From: Lumbricus rubellus
Taxonomy: Eukaryota; Annelida; Clitellata; Crassiclitellata; Lumbricidae
Reading direction: 5' to 3'
DNA length: 64,000 bases
NCBI GenBank assembly: GCA_945859605.1
Contig: OX243822.1
Coordinates: 565,001 to 629,000 of the forward strand
A program made the position numbers and the translations under genes. Shown piece after piece: positions 55,760 to 64,000 of this stretch (position 1 is its first letter; each line of letters opens with the position of its first letter). A model generated the notes under the pieces. It worked only from the letters and a program-made list of their open reading frames with translations, ran no database searches and was not told where the DNA came from.

Positions 55760-58700
55760 TTCGAAGCTTTTGTCTATCTGAATATTTATGCATCGACACG
55801 AGAAGACCTGTTCTTCCTTCCGGATGTGAAAACGAAAATAATAAATTTTAGAGCAAATAAATTATTGATATAACGATGACAGTGACTATAACAATTACTA
55901 TTCATATACTGTTCGACAAAGGCATCTCGCGACCAGCAGCAGCTGCAGCTAGTAAACAAACACACGCTGTCAGCAGGGCCGGATTTAGGCATGTTCAACA
56001 TGTTCGGCCGAACAGGGGCCCCCACACTTTCGACACTTTAGGGGGCCCCCACAAAATGGGGGAAAAATTTTTTGAGGGAAATTTCGATGAGACGACTATT
56101 TTCCGAAAAAAATTTGGTAGGATGACTAAAAAAAGGTCATCAACTTTTTTGGCGGATGAAATGGTATGATTTTCCCGAAATTTTTGTTTCACCGACAAAA
56201 AAAAATTCCCCACAAATTTTCCGGACAGGGCCCCCACAAAAATTTTCTGAACAGGGCCCCCACATTGCTTAATCCGGCCCTGGCTGTCAGGCGAAAAGAC
56301 AGACAGACGTTTCTGCTCTCAAATAGCATCATTACAGGAGCAATTTTAATTGTCAAATAACATTGTCCAGCCTCCAGGTCAAAAAAATAGTTTACAGACA
56401 AACAGCCACTGCCTGGGTTGTAGTTCCGGTTTCCACAAAACGTTTTGCTTCATGATCTGGTTGGGTAGGATGGAGGTAGGGAAGGACGAGGTGGGGGGGG
56501 TGGTGGTGGTTGAGGGCTGGGGGAAGCTGGGGACGATGCTGTAGACAGGCATGCGACGGCAGGCCCGGATCTACAGTTTTGGGGGCCCTGTGCTGATCGA
56601 ATGACGGGGCCCCTTATAATTTTAGGAAGCAAGGCAGACATACAATAACCCGAAACATAATTTGTTATACTTTACAGCACAAAAGAAGTAGATAGTACAA
56701 TTGTCATGAGCTCACGACTCACGCACTGTCATGGAAAGAACATAGTCTGTCAAACAACAATATTCTGTATAACTATAAACCATTAGGCTACTACCTTACT
56801 GTGCCACAGTGCTATAGAGTGCATAGACTGCAATAAATGTATCACAGGCTACTACGTAGCCTACTCACGTTCGTTTCCTACAAGTCCCTTCTGCGAGTTT
56901 TTTTGGGCGAAGTCGTTTATTAGGTCTATGTCGTCAAAGTCAACACTTAGTCTTTGCAGGACTTCAAATTCGATGCACATAAGCGACAGAGCTTGAAGTC
57001 TCTGCTGGGTCGTTAATGTGCGCAGATGATTCTTCACTTTGGAAAGCGTCGAGAATGATCTCTCACACTCACAGTTAGTTACTGGAATATTGAGGTATAT
57101 CCTCAGTGCGATCCCCACATTAGGGAAAGTCTTGTCTTGTCTTGTCTTGTCTTGTTGTCAACCATCCTCGCTCCGAGGCCTATGATATAAAATTAGATCA
57201 TGTTTGATCAACAACGGCACTAAATTCAAGTTCATCATGGACGAATTTCCTCCATCTCTTCTTGTCCCTTGTGTCCCCCAGAGTCTGCTCGAGAAATGTT
57301 CCCATCCATGTTCCGATGTTGACAAGCCAACCCATCCTCGGCCTTCCTCGTGTTCTTGCTCCCGGTACATTTCCCTGTATGGTCTCTTTCTCCAGAAATT
57401 CGCCGCTTTTTCTCATCAGATGGCCAAAGTAGGCCTATGTGAATTTCCTTCTTTTTAAGAGGAATTGTTAGGGAAAGTAGCCTGCAATAAACCTCCGTCC
57501 GCCTTCAGCATCTCGCTCATGTGAACTAAACTTTGTTCCTTCTCTGTCATAATGAGAAACGTAAATTGTACAAACTCGTCCACAAATAAGGCCTCAAGAT
57601 CGGCAGGATAATTATGACGCCACTAGGTTAGTAGCACGAGCTCGCAGTTCATCTACAGATAGAGACTTGAAGTCAGTCATGAAGCCTAACACTTCGTGAA
57701 CGTTACAATACACAGCGTCTTCCACTGCGCTCCTTCATTTTCTCTTCTCTGCTTTCTTCTTCTTTCCTGAATCCTCACTTTATTTTTTTACTTTTAAAAT
57801 TTGGGGGCCCCTCCAAAACTGGGGGCCCTGTGCTGCAGCACAATCAGCACCGTGGTTAATCCGGGCCTGTGCGACGGTTAATATTACTGGGGAGAGGAAA
57901 ATACAGGGTGTCCAGAAAGTTCGTGAACGATTTTGCTAGCTTGTTAAAAAATAAATACACAACAAAAATCAATAATTTTTTTACCATTTAATAGGCAATA
58001 GTGTTGCCTTTGCTGGATATAAAAGCTTTCTTTCGTTTGGGCAAAGATTCGACGAGGTTGTACAAAGTTTCAACCGATATCGAATTCCATGCTTTTCGCA
58101 AAATTATGACGTTTTAGCTGAGCAGTAGTTTTTGGTGCAGGATCTTTGTAGACACTGCTTGAGAGTATACTCCAGAGATTTTCAATCGGTGAGAGATCAG
58201 GAGAGTTTGGAGACCTGTTTTAAATGTAGTTAGAAATATTTTCGTTCAGCCATGCTTGCGAAACAGCAGATGTATGTGCTCGCGAATAACAACCGTTTTT
58301 CCTCTGAGCTTCTGTTAGCAATGGCGCCTTTCTGCGTTTCCAACTTCTCCACCTTAACTCCCCTTTCATGTAATTTCTGATTGTTTCTTTGTTGTCCTTA
58401 AGTCCACCTGTTTTGAGAGATTTTTCTATCTGTCTCAATCCTGGTCCTCGTCTGTATTTCGCCTTTTTGTTTATTTTAATAGCAGCCTTTGTCAAAATCT
58501 TCGGTCGACCGCATCGTGCATGATCGCCTAACTCGCCTTGCTTGCTTCCTTCAACCCATTTCGCTACCCAACCTTTCGATCATCCTAATTTATCGCCTAT
58601 AACGGAATATGAATATCCTTCTTCATCAAGAATAGCAGCTTTCGAGCGTAACTGAACGTCTGCTATTTTTCCCATTTTCCCAAAGTTTGTTTACGAAAAA

Positions 58701-59511
58701 CGATCGCGAACTGCATAAAATTCGCTAAAAATAGCCCTTTCGCATAAATTGATGACGTCATTTTCTCGTTGCAAAAAACTAACACGTTTTACACTTTTTG
58801 GTTTCGGGACATAAAGCTCTATCAAATGACATAAGCATTATTAATGTTTGTTGCAAAACTTTTCTGCTATCTCCAAGCAAAATCGTTCACGAACTTATTG
58901 GACACCCTATATTATGTTGGACAAACGAATCTGTTTGTTCTAAAATAGTTTCACAACTCTTTTGCTTCTATGAGAGCATAGATGCGCAATTGCATATGTA
59001 CTTGCGTACGTATGTATGTATGCATGTATGTATATATGTACATGTATATTGATGTATACATGCTTAACTCGATCTGAAATTTATATAGCGCCACAGCGGT
59101 ATCACAATCTGCAACGTTGCCATAGCACTTTCAATAATCGTGTTAACTAAGAGATACGTTAAAATAATCATGCGCTATATCAATCCCTCAATGTTGTCTT
59201 GTCATAGAGGGTTCAATCGTGACCTCTGCTGACCTCTTCACCAGCTTCCGACAGAATCCTTCCATTCGCATTCGATTCCAGTTCGAAAAAGATCACGTGG
59301 TGTCCTACCAACTTGGAGCTGACAGTGGATACGAAACTCGATTTGGAATCATGGAACTGAAGGAATACTACGAGGAGAAGTATCTGCTCGGTTATGGAAT
59401 GAACAACGGTTAGATCATGGATCTTCATGCCGTGGGGCGGTTATAATTTAATGGGAACGTTTTTTTGCGTGCGGATTACGGTGAAATTGGAAGAATATGG
59501 CGATGACCCCT

Positions 59512-59543
<32 letters not shown>

Positions 59544-62441
59544 AATGGTAATGATGATGATTATGACGACGATGACAACGACGATGACGCTGACGATGAT
59601 GACAATAACCATGATGAAGACGACGACGACGACAAGAACGACAACGACGACGACGATGATGACGATAATGATAATGATGATGACGATTATAATGATTGTG
59701 ATGATGATGTTATTGTTGATGATGATGATGATGATGATGATGATGACGACGACGACGACGACGATGATGATGATGATGATGACTATGACGGCGAAGATGA
59801 TGATGGTGTAGGTAATGGTGAAGATGTTGATAATGATGATCATGACGATGGTGATTGTGATTGTAGGCCTAATGTTATGATGATAAAGAAGAATTTTCAT
59901 ATTCTTATGAATTATAATTTAATTTGTACCATGAACTAAACAGTAATGATTCTGTTTATGACGGTTCTGAAAATAATGATAATGATGATGATTATGACGA
60001 TGCTGCTGCTGATAATGATGCTGACAATGATGATGTTGACAGCAGGGCTGTACTGGTAAACTTTGAGGTGAGTACAGTACGCTGACCGGGAGAAAAACCC
60101 AAACCCAAAATTTTCCCGTCCGAAAAATTGATGACCTTTTTTTAGTCCTTCGCTTCGAAATACGCCTGAATAGACGCATGCACCCTTGGGTGCCGTGGGG
60201 CGCGGTGGGGTAGTGGTGGCGTCGTTGCCTTGAAGCCGGAAGGTTCGAGGTTCGAATCCACCTCGCCGCGTAAGGACCTTGGGCAAGTCCTTCACTCGCA
60301 ATTGCTCAGCGCTTCGGCGTGAAACTCCGATGCAGTGTCCACTCTGAATGCGGGAGTGCCTCTGAGTAGCGAGCTTGAAGGGGCGCTATAACAAGTGCAC
60401 ACACAAACAAACCCTGATTTCCTAGCGTAGGCTATACCCTGGTTTTCGGGAGGTGAGTATACGATGCATTCCCCCCCGGAGGTGAGTATGCGCTGTATAC
60501 CCGCATATACCCTCGTGTACAGCCCTGGTTGACAGTGATGATAATGAATTATTATGGTGGTGATGTTCTCTCTTTTGTCATTGTCATCCGATTGGAAGTA
60601 ATTTACCATTGAGGATGGGAAAGAAAAGACGGGGTTGTGCACTGTGTGCAGTTCTAAAAATTCCTCAGAATCAGCCCTGATGTATCTCTCTCTTTTGACG
60701 AAGTGCTGCATAATAATAACTAATTTTATTATTATTCACAAAAGGTTTTTTGTACGTTCGAACGATTGGAATTCCTGTCTACATGGACGTCAGTTTGTCA
60801 CGTGCGATGGGATTCGAATCAGAGACTGACGAAGGAATGACGTTCAGAAGATGGACAGATGAATTGAGGAAGTTGGTTGACTTGCAGGAGAAGCCATGCA
60901 TCAAGATAGCCAATGGTTCGTTTAAAAATAGGGCCTACTAATGCTAATACTAATATTATTACTACAGTTACTGCTGCAACTTTTATTGTTAGCCTACTAC
61001 AAAATAATGAAAGTAGTAGTAGTAGTATAAATAAAAACAACATTGTCATTATAATTGTAATTGATATGAAGATGATTATAGTATAATAATTATTACTTCA
61101 ATTATCATGCTCGTAATCTTGCCGTCGTCGTGGTTATCATCATATCATCATCATATTCGTCGTCGTCGTCATCACCATCATCATCATCGTCATCATCGTT
61201 CTTACAATTGTTCATCTGTTCCTCTATTGTTCTTTCCATGTCCAGCCGTCATTGTCTTCCTCGAACGTCCAACTGACGGTGATTACGAATGCGTCCATGC
61301 ATCCAAACTAATCCACAACAACAACAGCAAGAAACAACCGGACAACAACAACACAACACAGACAGACAACAAGACAGAGAACGAATACGCTTACATCCGA
61401 TTCTTAGAACCATCGACCACAGAACCAGACCTTGGGACAACGTCTTACTATAACACTGGCAGATTCTCAGAACCCACCACAACCACAGAGGCAGATCTTG
61501 AGACGACATCTTCCATTAACACTGGCAGAGATACGGAAAGAAGAAGGAGCAGAATGGAGGAGATCATCCGGGTTCCTCTCCCGCAGATACCCCGCAGACC
61601 TCCCCCTGTGCCGTCAGAATTGGCGATGAATACACCCCCTTATGAGAGACCACCGGCACCCCTCCCAACTGCACGGGCCAATGATGATCGCCCTCCTGCT
61701 ATACCCTCGCGAAAGCACCCTTCATGGCCGAAGACCAAAGAACCAAAACGGTCACGGCCTCTAAGTATCGAAAATCACCCGATTTACCAAGAGGGTAGAT
61801 CCTACAATGCCGGCAGCCCTCCCCCTATCCCTCCGAATCCTCCTCCTCCCACCCACCAGCCCCTCTCCTATGAATTAACAATTCCTGGAAAGTTTCCAAC
61901 CGAGTCCTATACATCACTCGTTAACCTGAACTCCGATCACCCCTCTAAAATCGACCCACCCGAATGTTCTACCCCTGACCCCTCCGAAATGGACTCTCCC
62001 GAAATATACGACACTTCCGGCTTCTTCAGTCGCCTCCGCCACGAAAATGAATCTCCCACGTTCGATGATGATTCTCCACCGCCCATTCCACCTCTGCCGC
62101 TGAAGTGGACTCGTCCGGTTGCCAAGACAACGGAGGCGGCGGTGGCGGCGGAGGCAACGCCGGATGACGTCACAACGGGCGTTTCACGGATGGCGAGTTA
62201 CGTCACAGCATCTGAGGTACCACGTGACGAGGACGTTGAGAATTGGACTGTGAGTGACGTCACGGAGGCTCTTCGTCTGCTGAAGATGAGCAAGCATGAG
62301 GATCAATTCAAGGAGCGGGAAATTGATGGAGCGCTACTGTGTAGTCTTGATGAGAGAACGCTCGTCGAAGATTTCGGATTTAAACTGTTTGAGGCGACGA
62401 AGGTTTTCATGTTTGCTAGGAAAGGATGGAGACCGAAGTAA
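53513..62441 (+). CDS. GAREM-type adaptor: CABIT domain, proline-rich linker, SAM domain
   Basis: GAREM proteins bind GRB2 downstream of receptor tyrosine kinases and tune ERK signalling. Exons 53513-53683, 54427-54553, 59208-59408, 60745-60915 and 61246-62441 join in phase to 621 residues. Residues 1-223, four small exons, resemble a CABIT domain: KWSDDDYDLKQFV at the start, then YWISSIQRQTRIVGKDKK, FISISVDDCPFKFQVI and IGIPVYMDVSLSRAMGF. The last exon has many PxxP stretches (PLPQIPRRPPPVP, PPPIPPNPPPP), candidate SH3 sites, and SYYNTG, a pYxN GRB2-SH2-type site. Residues about 554-621 are a SAM domain beginning NWTVSDVTEALRLL and closing ALLCSLDERTLVEDFGF and FARKGWRPK; the GWRPK end is shared with vertebrate GAREM1/2. 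The acceptor of exon 60745 (TTCACAAAAG) is weak and is the least certain junction. Confidence 0.92.
53709..53879. mobile_element. 171-bp hAT-type MITE with perfect 8-bp target duplication
   Basis: Ends CATGGGCGGAGTTT and AAACTCTGCCCATG are inverted. Both flanks (53701-53708, 53880-53887) are GGTACATT. Interior rich in GGGG/CCCC with GGGCCTTCTTAGG and GGGTCTTCTTGGGG. Begins 25 bp after the first GAREM donor. Confidence 0.9.
54075..54345. repeat. (CATCGT)n repeat
   Basis: About 270 bp of CATCGTCATCGTCATCAT in the first GAREM intron. Confidence 0.96.
54555..54740. repeat. (TCTCTGTC)n microsatellite
   Basis: Directly after the donor at 54554: TCTCTGTCTCTTTGTGTG and variants. Confidence 0.92.
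54820..55240. repeat. TA-rich microsatellite region
   Basis: Several TATATATACATG blocks. No gene. Confidence 0.8.
55670..55760. repeat. (GACA)n microsatellite
   Basis: About 22 perfect CAGA tetramers. Confidence 0.98.
55974..56282. mobile_element. 309-bp hAT MITE with perfect 8-bp target duplication
   Basis: CAGGGCCGGATT at the left and AATCCGGCCCTG at the right. Target duplication GCTGTCAG at 55966-55973 and 56283-56290. Same ends as the larger elements at 45492 and 56560, so a non-autonomous family member. Interior carries GGTCATCAACTTTTTTGG (reverse of the motif at 25102 and 60126). Confidence 0.95.
56560..57869 (-). mobile_element. 1.31-kb hAT element with transposase remnant, perfect 8-bp target duplication
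   Basis: CAGGCCCGGATCTAC at the left and GGTTAATCCGGGCCTG at the right; TGCGACGG at 56552-56559 and 57870-57877. The minus frame 56861-57118 is a hAT C-terminal dimerisation domain (IPVTNCECERSFSTLSKVKN, then LRTLTTQQRL). The preceding part of the transposase (HMSEMLKADGGLLQATFPN) lies beyond a LINE inserted at 57131-57467. The N-terminal two thirds are missing. Confidence 0.93.
57131..57467 (-). mobile_element. 5'-truncated LINE inside the hAT transposase
   Basis: Target duplication TTAGGGAAAGT at 57120-57130 and 57468-57478. The minus frame reads GARTRGRPRMGWLVNIGTWM then DTRDKKRWRKFVHDELE, a LINE ORF2 C-terminus. The 3' end is a (CAAGA)n tail (57131-57155 on plus). Confidence 0.92.
57904..58909 (-). 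mobile_element. 1.0-kb Tc1/mariner element, degraded
   Basis: Inverted ends CAGGGTGTCCAGAAAGTTCG and CGAACTTATTGGACACCC are flanked by TA. The minus strand holds a transposase N-terminus starting near 58674 (MGKIADVQL; EGYSYSVIGDKL with a stop after it; KGWVAKWVEG; GRPKILTKAA) with further stops and frameshifts downstream. Short for the family; inactive. Confidence 0.9.
59505..59870. repeat. (GAT)n/(GAC)n repeat
   Basis: About 360 bp of GATGATGAC triplets about 100 bp after GAREM exon 59208-59408. The 170-residue Asp-rich frame is composition only. Confidence 0.96.
60043..60527. mobile_element. hAT-type MITE with perfect 8-bp target duplication, containing a SINE
   Basis: CAGGGCTGTAC at the left and GTACAGCCCTG at the right; GTTGACAG at 60035-60042 and 60528-60535. 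A family A SINE at 60195-60410 is nested inside. Confidence 0.92.
60195..60410 (+). repeat. tRNA-derived SINE, family A (nested)
   Basis: GGGGCGCGGTGGGGTAGTGG, GAGGTTCGAATCCACCTCG, CCTTGGGCAAGTCCTTCACT, GAAACTCCGATGCAGTGTCC and GGGGCGCTATAACAAGTGCA. Close to consensus, hence relatively young. Confidence 0.94.
60560..60685. mobile_element. fragment of the 24661 MITE family
   Basis: GGAAGTAATTTACCATTGAG, GGGGTTGTGCA, GCAGTTCTAAAAATTCCTCA and CAGCCCTG match the right half of 24661-24858. Confidence 0.75.
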
Positions 62442-62444
62442 GAT

Positions 62445-63110
62445 GGACGGACGGACGGACAGACAGACAGACACACAGACAGACAGACAGACAGACGGAC
62501 ATAATGACAGACAGACGGACGGACGGCCAGACAGATCCGTGTATTCATGCGCCTATGAAGGCGTTGTATAATCTCTTTTAGGATTTTACGTATTGCTGTT
62601 CTATATGTATAGTTTCTAATCAATATTTATTCCGCTCGATTAATTGTCATGGCAACTGCTGCTGTATCCATGGAGAGAATGTAAGGCCAAGCATTGCAAC
62701 GTGAGAAGAGAAGAAGTCGGAGAAAAGGAAAAAGGCAGGATCAGATGGAATGGAGAGAGAATAATTGGATGAAGAAGAAAGAAAAAGACAAAAAGACAGA
62801 CAGACAGACAAACAGACACACAGACACGCAGGCAGAAAGACAGACATATTCACAGACGGACGGACAGACCTGCGTATTCATGCGCCTATGAAGGTGTATA
62901 TTATAATCTCGGTTAGGATTTTACGTGTTGCTGTTCTATCGTTTCTAATAATGTATTTATTCCACTCGATAGTCAAGACAACTGCTGCTGTATCCATGGA
63001 CAGAATGTGAGGCAAAGCATTGCAACGTGAGAAGAGGAGAAGGAGGAGAAAAAGGAGAAAGGCAGAATGAAAGGAAATGGAAAGAGAGAGAAGAATTGGA
63101 GAAAAGAGGG
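62445..63110 (+). repeat. about 340-bp tandem duplication in the GAREM 3' UTR
   Basis: A (GACGGACA/CAGA)n stretch, GTATTCATGCGCCTATGAAG, TAGGATTTTACGT[A/G]TTGCTG, TTATTCC[G/A]CTCGAT, AACTGCTGCTGTATCCATGG, CAAGCATTGCAACGTGAGAA and a purine-rich end occur twice (from about 62450 and about 62800), some 80-85% identical by eye. Confidence 0.88.
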
Positions 63111-63254
63111 GAGGTAAGTACTAAGTATTAGCTGAAACAAAATATAAAGATTGAGAATCGGTAGAATGATTGGAAAGAACGGAAGAGGAAGTTTTAGAAA
63201 GAGCAGGAGGAGGAGGAAGAAGAAAAGTAGTTGGAAGAGGAAGGTGAGTATACA

Positions 63255-63375
63255 ATGCAACAGCCATAGCAACAGCCGTAGCAACAGCCATAGCAACAGC
63301 CATAGCAACGACCGTAGCAACAGCCATAGCAACAGCCATAGCAACAGCCATAGCAGCAGCTATATGGCTGTTGCT
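63255..63375. repeat. 12-bp minisatellite (CATAGCAACAGC)n
   Basis: About ten copies with CGTAGCAACAGC and CGACCG variants, followed by the near reverse complement ATGGCTGTTGCTA (63363-63377). Confidence 0.95.
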
Positions 63376-63476
63376 AGGGATTAGAGCATGTAGACAATTA
63401 TTTACATGTAGATGATTAGGAAAATAATTAAACATTCTTCCTGGTTCAATACAACAGCAGTTGCTCGTCATAGATA

Positions 63477-63482
63477 AATAAA
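63477..63482 (+). terminator. candidate GAREM polyadenylation signal
   Basis: AATAAA within AGATAAATAAAGATTCG, about 1.04 kb after the stop codon. No independent evidence for cleavage here. Confidence 0.35.
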
Positions 63483-64000
63483 GATTCGTCTATGTAATTA
63501 TTATGTAATAATTATGTATACAACCGGAATCTGAAACACTGATAGATGATGTCTGTTTGGGAATATGCCACACGTATATGATATACCTCCGTTCCATTTC
63601 GCACTTGCGGGGTTTTGCTTGTTTATGACTGCATAAAATCATTTACAACTGCACATTTTTAAAAATAAAAACTGTATGTTAAAAAACCTGATACCAGAAG
63701 TGTGATTACATCGCACACACTCGCACACACACGCACACACATGCACACACACACACAGAGAGATCACCAGAACGAATTTCTGGGTTTTAACTGTTTTCTT
63801 CTAAATAAATAAATCACTCGAAGAATTGATGATTTTCAAGTTTTTTTAAAACAAGTTTACACAAAGCTTTGATTTAAATCACAAAAGATTTTATTACAGA
63901 AACGGGTAATTAAGCACAATAATAATTATACAACTGTTTTCTTTTCTATACAACAGTACATATGAAATTATTTCCATCCTTTCAAGTTTCATATTCATTG
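63483..64000. other. no gene seen; (CACA)n repeat
   Basis: Contains (CACA)n at 63712-63760; otherwise AT-rich and unrecognised. Confidence 0.5.

Noticed and set aside
59427..59939. Asp-rich 170-residue protein
   Set aside because: Translation of a GAT/GAC repeat in an intron, beginning past the exon donor.

Overview
This is intron-rich animal nuclear DNA. It holds four spliced protein genes with GT-AG introns and compatible phases, one apparently intronless gene, and very many dispersed and tandem repeats. The gene set (P5B ATPase, FBXL6, C15orf61, GAREM) fits a metazoan, and the repeat landscape (tRNA-derived SINEs, CR1/L2-like LINEs, hAT MITEs, frequent TAGGCCTA words) suggests a marine invertebrate, possibly a deuterostome. 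I cannot name the species or phylum from sequence alone.

Layout. (1) 2766-20784, plus: most of a polyamine-transporter-type P5B ATPase (ATP13A2/3-like) in 24 recognisable exons. Its N-terminal exons are not seen and probably lie upstream of the window. (2) 27326-28601, minus: a three-exon homologue of human C15orf61. (3) 30058-38118, plus: a ten-exon FBXL6-type F-box/LRR gene, head-to-head with C15orf61 across about 1.45 kb that contains a CTCF-like site and a possible non-coding first exon. A LINE reverse transcriptase with one nonsense codon sits antisense in an FBXL6 intron. (4) 39-48 kb: no host gene seen; SINEs, a LINE fragment split by a 1.67-kb hAT element, and purine-rich repeats. (5) 48704-49966, minus: an intronless type II membrane protein with a methyltransferase-like lumenal domain. 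(6) 53513-62441, plus: a five-exon GAREM-type adaptor (CABIT domain, proline-rich region, SAM domain). Its introns are full of nested transposons: hAT MITEs with perfect 8-bp target duplications, a degraded hAT transposase with a LINE inside it, and a Tc1/mariner remnant.

The genes share no obvious pathway; this is an ordinary mixed gene neighbourhood. The most unusual signals are: (a) in the ATPase gene four exon/intron boundaries are themselves tandemly duplicated, one as ten copies of a 35-bp unit carrying exon end plus 5' splice site, and the decoy splices I could translate give premature stops or frameshifts; (b) two SINE-LINE pairs in one window share 3' tails, one of them a hairpin with a UUCG loop; (c) two 63-bp TTAA-flanked elements, nearly identical and on opposite strands, look like a minimal piggyBac-type MITE; (d) a short motif is shared by three otherwise different MITE-like elements; (e) one hAT terminal-repeat family is represented here by both transposase-bearing and non-autonomous copies.
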